From the NCBI GenBank assembly GCA_030695705.1, contig JAUYPS010000018.1, positions 1 to 25,570 on the forward strand: DNA of 25,570 nucleotides, given 5' to 3'. This document shows, piece by piece, positions 1-5,619 of the stretch. Origin of the DNA: a bacterium (GTDB taxonomy: Bacteria; Patescibacteriota; Minisyncoccia; 2-02-FULL-40-12; IGHO2-12-FULL-4). The notes under the pieces were generated by a model that was given only the letters and a program-made list of their open reading frames with translations, did not search any database and had not been told where the DNA came from. The position numbers and the translations under genes were made by a program. Position 1 is the first letter of the stretch; the number at the start of each line of letters is the position of its first letter.

Positions 1-694
1 CTATAAGTCTTATCTTCATTTTTTCAATCTTGTTTAGTTTTAGATTATTATTTTTTAGAAATTTACTTTCATATATAATACCCGCTATCAGTGCGAGCGA
101 ATCTGCCAATTGAATATCAACGTCAAAATTTGATTTATTAACTAAACTCAAAGATGTAATTTTTTGACGATACTCACCTGCGGAAATACTTCCATCGGAT
201 ACGCCATTTGCCTGTATTAAATTATGGGCTTCGATTAGATAAATATCCTGGGATGGATCTGACTCTGCTATTATTTTTCCATTTGCGCCGATGAGCTGTT
301 TTGTGGCAAACTCTTCCAGAATTTTCCTATAGGCTCGTTTAAGAATGGTGCGCTCCAACCAACATAATGATTTGGCCTTTTCTTTGTTTACCACTACAAA
401 AAATAGGCTTACCTCATCATCGTTTGCTATAGATATAAATTCTGACCAAAACTGTAGTTCCTTCTTGGGATTCTGTAATATTATAAATCGGCCTTTTCTC
501 CTGGACATATCTCGGCTATGGAATACGACCTCCTCGTCATTAAAAAACTTTTTCTTTAGTTTCCTTATTTTGCTATCAAGTTTTTGTTTGTATTTTTCTG
601 GTATAACTACTCCCGATAATATGAAAAGTTTTGACGGATGATTAAAAGAAGCCTTACCTGTTTCATCTAACGAAAGTAGCTTATATTGTTGCAT
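1..694 (-). CDS. DUF3800 domain protein, partial (C-terminus beyond the left edge)
   Basis: The minus-strand frame stays open from an ATG at 694 to the window edge, giving 231 codons without a stop. The product begins MQQYKLLSLDETGK and later reads DIQLADSLALIAG. These match the two hallmarks of DUF3800 (PF12686): an N-terminal D-E-(S/T)-G acidic motif and a late (Q)LAD..A motif, thought to form an RNase H-like acidic site. The middle is rich in Lys and Glu, with no membrane segment. The biochemical role of the family is not settled; members often occur in accessory, phage-related or defence-rich regions. The gene points away from the tRNA-Arg gene, so its upstream flank is the 695-884 spacer. 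No Shine-Dalgarno sequence is evident before the start. The family call rests on motif recognition, and the C-terminus cannot be judged. Confidence 0.7.
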   Translation of the reverse strand, partial: MQQYKLLSLDETGKASFNHPSKLFILSGVVIPEKYKQKLDSKIRKLKKKFFNDEEVVFHSRDMSRRKGRFIILQNPKKELQFWSEFISIANDDEVSLFFVVVNKEKAKSLCWLERTILKRAYRKILEEFATKQLIGANGKIIAESDPSQDIYLIEAHNLIQANGVSDGSISAGEYRQKITSLSLVNKSNFDVDIQLADSLALIAGIIYESKFLKNNNLKLNKIEKMKIRLI

Positions 695-883
695 ATAGGC
701 CTATTTAACCACCAAAATCTAAAAATTAAAAGGCCGACGATTAGTTGACTCAATCAAATATCTTTTTGTCGGGCACCACGCCTGTTGGCTTTGGCATTTC
801 GTCGCCTTCGCGACTCAACTGCATTCACCCCTCCTTCACTTCGTTCAGTCGGATATTCGGTTTACTATCAAGTCCGAATATGC
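695..883. other. Non-coding spacer with small inverted repeats
   Basis: I see no convincing gene here. The stretch holds a short perfect inverted repeat GTCGC-CTTC-GCGAC near 810-823, and an 8-bp repeat ATATTCGG/CCGAATAT around 853-881 that overlaps the putative tRNA-Arg promoter. The base composition (runs such as CTTCACTTCGTTCAG) differs from the AT-rich flanks. Confidence 0.4.
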
Positions 884-889
884 TAAAAT
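861..889 (+). promoter_or_regulatory. Putative promoter of tRNA-Arg
   Basis: TTTACT (861-866) and TAAAAT (884-889) are separated by exactly 17 bp. This would start transcription near 896, 16 bases ahead of the tRNA. The left part overlaps an 8-bp inverted repeat. Confidence 0.5.
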
Positions 890-911
890 ACGCTATGATT
901 GTTGGCTATAT

Positions 912-984
912 GTCCCGGTAGCTCAACTGGAAGAGCGTCTCCCTTCTAAGGAGAAGGCTGCAGGTTCGATTCCTGCCCGGGATA
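912..984 (+). tRNA. tRNA-Arg (anticodon UCU)
   Basis: A full cloverleaf can be folded. The acceptor stem GTCCCGG pairs with CCGGGAT (one G-U pair), the D stem is GCTC/GAGC, the anticodon stem is TCTCC/GGAGA with loop CTTCTAA (anticodon TCT at 945-947), and the T arm is GCAGG-TTCGATT-CCTGC. The discriminator is A. CCA is not encoded, so a CCA-adding enzyme is needed. It reads AGA codons. Confidence 0.96.
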
Positions 985-1011
985 CTAAGTGGTTATCTGT
1001 AGTTGTACACA

Positions 1012-1040
1012 TTGTTTTTTTATCCACATTATAGTACAAT
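1012..1040 (+). promoter_or_regulatory. Putative promoter of the homing endonuclease gene
   Basis: TTGTTT (1012-1017) and TACAAT (1035-1040) are 17 bp apart. The expected start of transcription falls on base 1047, the A of the ATG, so the mRNA would be leaderless. The spacer contains a perfect DnaA-box sequence TTATCCACA at 1020-1028. Confidence 0.5.
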
Positions 1041-1046
1041 TCGATA

Positions 1047-1490
1047 ATGACATGGAATTATATAGCCGGCTTTTTTGATGGCGAAGGGTCTTTGGTTCAT
1101 AATGGGAAGGGATTTAGAATTTTGATACCACAAACTCATGAAGGAGTTTTGCTAGAAATTAAAAATTTTATTGGGTCGGGTATTATTTATAAGGTAGCCA
1201 AAAGAAAAGAACATTGGAAAGAGAGCTGGGTCTATTGTATAGCCAAACAAGAAGACATACTTAAATTTATAAATAAAATTAAAAATAATTTGGTTGTAAA
1301 GAAAATTACTGTTTTAAATGCAATACCAAGATTAACAATTACTTTAAACGGAATGGCTAAGAGAAAAAAATTAAGAATTGATAGGAAAAATACAGTAGAA
1401 AAATTAAGAGCCAAAGGATTAACTTATAGAGAAATCGGGAAAAAAGTTGGTATAGACTTTGGATATGCCAGACGTTTATTAATTAATTAA
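1047..1490 (+). CDS. LAGLIDADG homing endonuclease, single-motif, free-standing
   Basis: This 147-aa protein has one clear LAGLIDADG-type helix at residues 7-16 (AGFFDGEGSL), whose second acidic residue would bind the catalytic metal. Single-motif members work as homodimers that cut a roughly palindromic DNA site to drive their own spread. The middle fits the beta-sheet DNA-binding saddle. The C-terminal 35 residues (RAKGLTYREIGKKVGI) look like a helix-turn-helix of the resolvase/Hin type, a plausible extra DNA-binding module. The gene sits in the 510-bp gap between tRNA-Arg and tRNA-His; both tRNAs are intact and no intron is visible, so it is free-standing. It is AT-rich, has no Shine-Dalgarno site, and may be translated from a leaderless mRNA. 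Family confident; target site unknown. Confidence 0.85.
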   Translation: MTWNYIAGFFDGEGSLVHNGKGFRILIPQTHEGVLLEIKNFIGSGIIYKVAKRKEHWKESWVYCIAKQEDILKFINKIKNNLVVKKITVLNAIPRLTITLNGMAKRKKLRIDRKNTVEKLRAKGLTYREIGKKVGIDFGYARRLLIN

Positions 1491-1494
1491 AGAT

Positions 1495-1568
1495 GGTGCC
1501 TATAGCTCAATTGGCAGAGCACTCGGTTGTGGTCCGAGCGGTTACCGGTTCAAGCCCGGTTAGGCACC
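1495..1568 (+). tRNA. tRNA-His (anticodon GUG) with encoded G-1
   Basis: The acceptor stem GTGCCTA (1496-1502) pairs perfectly with TAGGCAC (1561-1567). An extra G at 1495 faces C73 (1568), the identity element of bacterial tRNA-His. The anticodon stem CTCGG/CCGAG encloses loop TTGTGGT (anticodon GTG at 1529-1531), and the T arm is ACCGG-TTCAAGC-CCGGT. CCA is not encoded. The gene starts 5 bp after the homing endonuclease stop codon. Confidence 0.96.
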
Positions 1569-1573
1569 CAAAT

Positions 1574-1590
1574 AAAAAACGTGTTTTTTT
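1574..1590 (+). terminator. Weak terminator-like site after tRNA-His
   Basis: A 7-bp AT-rich hairpin (AAAAAAC-GT-GTTTTTT) runs into a T tract. It ends 22 bases after the tRNA and could release the transcript, although the stem is almost all A-T. Confidence 0.35.
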
Positions 1591-1596
1591 CTTCAT

Positions 1597-1625
1597 TTGC
1601 TTTTCAAAATCGTTTCTGCTATAAT
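1597..1625 (+). promoter_or_regulatory. Strong extended -10 promoter of the RRM protein gene
   Basis: TTGCTT (1597-1602) and a consensus TATAAT (1620-1625) are 17 bp apart, with a TGC extended -10 just before TATAAT. Transcription would start near 1632, leaving a leader of about 118 bases before the ATG at 1750. Confidence 0.75.
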
Positions 1626-1749
1626 ACAATCCAAGTAGGTAAAAGTATCTCAATCGGGATAGGTCTTCCTACATAAAAACAAGATGAAATAAGAAGATTT
1701 TGAAGCAAACAGCTACGAAATCAGCTTAATTTCAATCTTATTTGATAGT

Positions 1750-2106
1750 ATGGCAACGAAATTATACGTAGGAAACCTTTCCTATAGTACAAACGACGAC
1801 AGCTTGAAAGAGGTTTTCTCTGGAGCTGGCGAAGTCGTGTCTGCCACTGTCATCATTGATAAAATGTCCGGCCGCTCCCGCGGTTTCGGTTTTGTCGAGA
1901 TGGCAGACGATGCTTCAGCGCAGAAAGCTGTTGAAATGTTCAACGGCTACAAGCTTGACGATCGCGAATTGACCGTCAATGAAGCCAGACCCCAAACTGA
2001 TCGCCCAAGAGGCGGTGGAGGTTTTGGTGGTGGACGTGGCGGACGCACTGGCGGTGGTGGTTTCGGCGGAGGCCGGGGCGGCTACGGCGGTGGAGATCGC
2101 TACTAA
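1750..2106 (+). CDS. Glycine-rich RRM RNA-binding protein
   Basis: This is a 118-aa single RNA-recognition-motif protein. RNP2 is LYVGNL (residues 5-10) and RNP1 is RGFGFVEM (44-51), with the aromatic residues that stack on RNA bases. The domain ends near residue 84. A tail of Gly-Gly-Arg/Phe repeats (GGGGFGGGRGG type) follows to the C-terminus. The layout matches the cold-induced Rbp proteins of cyanobacteria and the RRM proteins common in CPR genomes, which are thought to act as RNA chaperones. The gene is monocistronic: it has its own strong promoter, a long leader and a strong terminator. No Shine-Dalgarno sequence precedes the ATG. The GC-rich tail is compositionally distinct from the leader because of the Gly codons. 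Confidence 0.93.
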   Translation: MATKLYVGNLSYSTNDDSLKEVFSGAGEVVSATVIIDKMSGRSRGFGFVEMADDASAQKAVEMFNGYKLDDRELTVNEARPQTDRPRGGGGFGGGRGGRTGGGGFGGGRGGYGGGDRY

Positions 2107-2121
2107 TTCCTTTGGAATTAG
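2103..2121 (+). repeat. Short perfect inverted repeat at the RRM gene stop
   Basis: CTAATTCC-TTT-GGAATTAG overlaps the stop codon at 2104-2106. It lies just ahead of the main terminator and may form a second stem in the transcript end. Confidence 0.5.
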
Positions 2122-2130
2122 ATCGTTTGT

Positions 2131-2160
2131 TCAAAAACTCCCGTAAGGGAGTTTTTGATT
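2131..2160 (+). terminator. Rho-independent terminator after the RRM gene
   Basis: A 12-bp perfect stem (TCAAAAACTCCC with loop GTAA) has a T-rich descending arm. It is nearly symmetrical and follows the stop codon by 24 bases. Confidence 0.9.
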
Positions 2161-2222
2161 TGACCGAAGGTTAAGATTATGATTTAATCTTAAAAGTTCT
2201 ATAACATAAACCTGGAGGGGAA

Positions 2223-2924
2223 ATGGATCCTTGGATTGGAGTGGTCGGTTTTAAGGAAAAATGGGAAGTGGCCAATATCTTAAAAGTGCTTCCAGAAAAT
2301 TCCACCAGAAAACTGATGGTTGGTGTTCACGCTAATTTGAATGGTAGTATTAAGAGAATATTTCAACCCCACCCTCAAGTTCTAAATCTGGTCCACTTTC
2401 ACAGCGCAGAACAAAATCAGACCATCCTCTATAATCAGCTGATGGAAATACGAGAAGCGGCCGGACCGCACTGCCACGGATTTCAACTCAATTTGGATTG
2501 GCCGGACCCAAAACTGCTCTTGAAGTTAGCCGCCCAGTCTCAAAAAACAGTCATTGTTCTCCAAACTTGGACCCAAATTTTTGACAGAATTGACCACTCT
2601 GCCAAAACAATGGCCGGCCGCGCTGCCGAATACGAACATCTGGTTGATTACCTTCTTTTAGACCCGAACAGCGGTCAAAAGAAGCCGGTTGACCCAAATG
2701 CCCTGGCTCTATATTTGAGAGCCTTGACGCAAAAGAAATTACATATGGGTTTTGGCTTCGCCAGCGGGCTTTATCCTCATGCCCTTCCTTCCCTTAAAGC
2801 TCTGGTTAACGAATTTCCAAATATCTCCATTAGCCCGGAGGATCGGTTAATAAATAGACAGGGCTATCTGGATCTCTCTTGGGCCGATGATTATGTAAAA
2901 CAAGGAGCCGCCTTATTTCAATAA
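2223..2924 (+). CDS. TIM-barrel protein, possibly phosphoribosylanthranilate-isomerase-like
   Basis: This 233-aa soluble protein starts at an ATG behind a strong Shine-Dalgarno sequence (CTGGAGGGGAA), one of the few in this window. Its alternating strand and helix pattern suggests a (beta/alpha)8 barrel. HGFQLNLDWPD near residue 83 and YLLLDPNSGQ near 142 resemble the late strands of TrpF-type barrels, where an Asp follows the LLLD strand; GFASGLYP near 176 resembles the phosphate-gripping loop. The Cys of the usual N-terminal KICG motif is absent, with VGVVGFKEKWE in its place, so it may not be a true isomerase. No other tryptophan gene is nearby. The gene is followed by its own terminator. 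The fold assignment is tentative and the substrate unknown. Confidence 0.5.
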   Translation: MDPWIGVVGFKEKWEVANILKVLPENSTRKLMVGVHANLNGSIKRIFQPHPQVLNLVHFHSAEQNQTILYNQLMEIREAAGPHCHGFQLNLDWPDPKLLLKLAAQSQKTVIVLQTWTQIFDRIDHSAKTMAGRAAEYEHLVDYLLLDPNSGQKKPVDPNALALYLRALTQKKLHMGFGFASGLYPHALPSLKALVNEFPNISISPEDRLINRQGYLDLSWADDYVKQGAALFQ

Positions 2925-2934
2925 AGCAAAGCCG

Positions 2935-2960
2935 CCAGCAATTTAGCTGGTTTTCTTTTT
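2935..2960 (+). terminator. Terminator after the TIM-barrel gene
   Basis: A 5-bp stem CCAGC-AATTTA-GCTGG is followed by TTTTCTTTTT. Confidence 0.7.
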
Positions 2961-2970
2961 GCCCAAATCG

Positions 2971-2979
2971 TGTTAAATT
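2971..2979 (+). promoter_or_regulatory. Possible extended -10 promoter of alaS
   Basis: TG-T-TAAATT has an extended -10 form with no good -35. Transcription would start near 2986, one base before the alaS ATG, implying a leaderless mRNA. Confidence 0.3.
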
Positions 2980-2986
2980 TTGTTCA

Positions 2987-4720
2987 ATGACCCATCTCGA
3001 AATCAGAGAAAAGTTTATAAATTTCTTTAAAGAGAAAGGGCATGTCTTAGTCCCTTCATCTTCACTTCTGCCGACTGATCCCTCGGTGCTTTTTACTACG
3101 GCCGGAGTTCAGCAATTCAAACCTTACTACTTAGGCCAAGCCGATCCGCTAAAAGATTTTGGCAGCAAAAATGTCATTTCCATTCAAAAATCTTTGCGTA
3201 CCGTTGATATTGAGGAGGTGGGAGACAATAGCCATATCACTTTTTTTGAGATGCTCGGTTATTTTTCTTTTGGCGAATACTTTAAAAAAGAAACTATCGA
3301 ATGGACTTACGAATTTCTCACCAAAGTTTTGGCTTTTGACCGGGAACGGATTAAACCCACTGTTTTTGCCGGAGATGACCGGGCCCCCTTTGATAAAGAG
3401 TCCTTTGATGTCTGGCAATCGCTTGGTTTTGACAAAGAAGAGATAGGATTGGGAAATCGCCATGACAACTTTTGGGGGCCGGTTGGCAATGAAGGACCGT
3501 GCGGTCCGGCCAACGAAATTTACATAGATGGAATTGAGATCGGGACCTTGGTCTTTAATGAATATTTTTGCGATCAAGATAAAAAATTAACCCCTTTGAA
3601 ACAAAACGGAGTAGATGTCGGACTTGGCTTTGAAAGAATTGCCATCTTTTCTCAAAAAGTTTCGTCTATTTATGAGACCGACCTATTTATCCCCCTAATG
3701 GTAGAGATCCGGGGGGGAAATCTTTATGATTTTGAAAAAAATCTTTCTTCTGAGAGAATCATTGCTGATCATTTGCGATCCTCTATTTTCCTAATTGCCG
3801 ATGGGGTTCGGCCTTCCAATGTGGGACAAGGATATATTTTACGACGTCTACTTCGCCGGGCTATCCGCCATGCCAAATTGCTGAACCAGCCGGAAGATTT
3901 GTATGAAAGAATTTTGCATGTCTTAGAACACGATATTTACGCCTGGACTTACCCGGAACTTAAAATTAAACAAAAGGAAATTTTGGAGGTAATTGTTGCG
4001 GAAAAAGAAAAGTTTACCAAGACCTTAGAAAGAGGTTTGCGGGAATTCAGTAAGCTAACATCCATTTCCGGACGGCAGGCCTTTGATCTTTATACGACTT
4101 ACGGATTCCCCGTTGAACTAATCGAAGAAATGGCTAAAGAAAAAGGCCTGGATATTGACCTGGCCGGTTTTGAACAAGAAATAGAGACACATAAAGAAAA
4201 ATCCCGCGCTGGAGCGGAAAAGAAATTCGGAGGGCATGGGTTACTATTGGATACCGGGGAATTAAAAGCGGCTACGGAAGAAGAGGTTAAAATTGTAACG
4301 CGGTTACATACGGCCACCCACTTGCTACACGCCTCTTTAAGAAAAATATTGGGAGAAGGTGTGAAGCAGGCCGGTTCCGATATTACCGCCGAGAGATTGC
4401 GCTTTGATTTTACTTTTCCCAGAAAACTGACGGAGGAAGAAATTAAAAAAGTGGAAGATTTGGTCAATGAAGTTATCGCCCAAGATCTAAAAGTAAGCAA
4501 AGAAGAAATGCCTTACGAAGAAGCCGTCAAAACGGGAGCCTTGCGCTTTTTTAAACAAAAGTATCCCGAAATAGTAAATGTTTACTCTGTTGGGAACTTT
4601 TCCAAAGAACTTTGCGGTGGGCCGCATGTTTCTCACACCGCCGAAATCGGCCATTTCAAAATTATTAAAGAAGAAGCGGTGGCCGCAGGAGTAAGGAGAA
4701 TTCGGGCGGTAGTGCAATAA
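2987..4720 (+). CDS. alaS: Alanyl-tRNA synthetase, short form without the C-terminal C-Ala domain
   Basis: The 577-aa product attaches alanine to tRNA-Ala in the cytoplasm. The N-terminal class II catalytic domain is complete (LFTTAGVQQFKPYYLG near residues 35-50, FFEMLGYFSFG near 87-97, GNEGPCGPANEIY near 168-180, GLGFERIA near 212-219). The tRNA-recognition region follows, then the editing domain with its zinc ligands HTATH (441-445) and CGGPH (543-547), which hydrolyses Ser- and Gly-tRNA-Ala. The protein ends about 30 residues later at GVRRIRAVVQ. Typical bacterial AlaS is about 875 aa and carries a further dimerising, tRNA-elbow-binding C-Ala domain; here it is missing without a frameshift scar, and the stop is followed at once by a terminator. 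Short forms like this are frequent in CPR genomes. Activity and editing are probably kept, likely as a monomer. Confidence 0.95.
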   Translation: MTHLEIREKFINFFKEKGHVLVPSSSLLPTDPSVLFTTAGVQQFKPYYLGQADPLKDFGSKNVISIQKSLRTVDIEEVGDNSHITFFEMLGYFSFGEYFKKETIEWTYEFLTKVLAFDRERIKPTVFAGDDRAPFDKESFDVWQSLGFDKEEIGLGNRHDNFWGPVGNEGPCGPANEIYIDGIEIGTLVFNEYFCDQDKKLTPLKQNGVDVGLGFERIAIFSQKVSSIYETDLFIPLMVEIRGGNLYDFEKNLSSERIIADHLRSSIFLIADGVRPSNVGQGYILRRLLRRAIRHAKLLNQPEDLYERILHVLEHDIYAWTYPELKIKQKEILEVIVAEKEKFTKTLERGLREFSKLTSISGRQAFDLYTTYGFPVELIEEMAKEKGLDIDLAGFEQEIETHKEKSRAGAEKKFGGHGLLLDTGELKAATEEEVKIVTRLHTATHLLHASLRKILGEGVKQAGSDITAERLRFDFTFPRKLTEEEIKKVEDLVNEVIAQDLKVSKEEMPYEEAVKTGALRFFKQKYPEIVNVYSVGNFSKELCGGPHVSHTAEIGHFKIIKEEAVAAGVRRIRAVVQ

Positions 4721-4722
4721 AA

Positions 4723-4742
4723 AAATGGGATAAATCCCATTT
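4723..4742. terminator. Bidirectional terminator between alaS and the convergent unknown genes
   Basis: A perfect 8-bp hairpin AAATGGGA-TAAA-TCCCATTT lies in the 30-bp gap between convergent stop codons. Both sides have A/T tracts. Confidence 0.8.
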
Positions 4743-4750
4743 GTACCTTG

Positions 4751-5227
4751 CTATGGTAATGCTTTAAAAATCTCGAAGGCCAGATTGACCGCCAAAGCGA
4801 CGTCACCCGCTGCAACAAAAATAGTTGAAAACTGCAACAAGTCGGCGCTGTTAAAACCAGTCTTCATGAACATATTAGCCGTTTTCCAGTAAAGCTCCTC
4901 ATGATTTTTAATCAGAAAATATTCACCTAGCATTCTCAAATAGATTGGGGCTGGCAACGATAATTGAATACAGGAATAGGCCTTGAGTTTGCCAGACTTT
5001 TGATAACGAATTTCGGTTTGGAAATATGGACTAATAAGATAGATCCATTTTTCTCCGTTTACCTTAATCACTTCATCTTTTTGAAACTGATCCCAGCTTG
5101 ATTTAGGAATAAGGGATTTGAGTAAAGCGAAGGACTCTTTTCTCCAGTCTTCCCACGAAACTTCGGCGATCTGGGCTTCAACTGGTGGTTGATTGGCCTG
5201 TTCCAGGGTGGTGGCGTCTTGGTTCAT
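4751..5227 (-). CDS. Unrecognised soluble protein (158 aa)
   Basis: I do not recognise a family. The N-terminus is acidic and Gln-rich (about residues 1-22). A more compact region with several aromatic residues follows (SWEDWRKESF, SSWDQF, GEKWIYLISPYFQTEIRY). The C-terminal half is predicted helical (LLQFSTIFVAAGDVALAVNLAFEIF). There is no signal peptide and no clear transmembrane helix, although the last 30 residues are hydrophobic. The start codon overlaps the upstream gene's stop in an ATGA arrangement, so the two are probably translationally coupled and may function together. The coding frame is convincing because the reading order, coupling and flanking terminator all agree. Confidence 0.75.
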   Translation of the reverse strand: MNQDATTLEQANQPPVEAQIAEVSWEDWRKESFALLKSLIPKSSWDQFQKDEVIKVNGEKWIYLISPYFQTEIRYQKSGKLKAYSCIQLSLPAPIYLRMLGEYFLIKNHEELYWKTANMFMKTGFNSADLLQFSTIFVAAGDVALAVNLAFEIFKALP

Positions 5228-5484
5228 TGACCACCTCCTTGAACACGAGGATAAAGTAAAATATCTTTTTCTTTGTCGAACTCTTTCATCAGCACACCGT
5301 ATGCCCCGGATTCCTGATCAGCCAAAGTCACATTGAAGGCCACTCCCTTGGCTAACCAAGCATCAAAGATTTCTTTAATTTCCTTTAACCTTTCTTCGGT
5401 AATAGTTTCCGGATCCCACTCGGCCAAAAGATTTTTTTCTTTGGGCCCCATGCGAAGCTTTTTCATGGTTCTGGTCATTTTCAA
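5224..5484 (-). CDS. Small unrecognised protein (86 aa), first gene of a coupled pair
   Basis: The product is charged and soluble (MKMTRTMKKLRMGPKEKNLL, then a helical stretch EERLKEIKEIFDAWLAKG and a strand-rich end FNVTLADQESGAYGVLMKEF). A good Shine-Dalgarno sequence (TTAGGAG) precedes the ATG by about 7 bases. Its stop overlaps the next start as ATGA, pairing it with the 158-aa gene downstream. The size and the single-domain look would suit a partner or regulatory subunit, but nothing in the sequence proves that. No family recognised. Confidence 0.7.
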   Translation of the reverse strand: MKMTRTMKKLRMGPKEKNLLAEWDPETITEERLKEIKEIFDAWLAKGVAFNVTLADQESGAYGVLMKEFDKEKDILLYPRVQGGGQ

Positions 5485-5548
5485 ACTCCTAATTTTTAAA
5501 AAACCTTTACTAAGAAAGTAGCACTACTCAAGTATAATGTCAATACTG

Positions 5549-5577
5549 TTGACAGGTTAGCTTTAAATCCCTATCAA
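5549..5577 (+). promoter_or_regulatory. Putative promoter of the baseplate-J-like membrane protein gene
   Basis: A consensus TTGACA (5549-5554) lies 17 bp ahead of TATCAA (5572-5577). The -35 is part of a small inverted repeat GTCAA-TACTG-TTGAC (5539-5553) that could be an operator. A separate TATAAT lies at 5533-5538. The gap is divergent, so the minus-strand pair must also be promoted from here. Confidence 0.45.
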
Positions 5578-5619
5578 AAACCTGTAAACTATAAGGTAAG
5601 GACCGTAAACTTATTTTAA

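Noticed and set aside
345..641. Plus-strand 98-codon frame at the left edge
   Set aside because: It is antisense to the DUF3800 gene, which has recognisable motifs and stays open to the edge.
760..860. A further family-A-like palindrome upstream of tRNA-Arg
   Set aside because: GAAGTGAAGGAG-type words on the minus strand recall family A, but no contiguous alignment or arms could be made.
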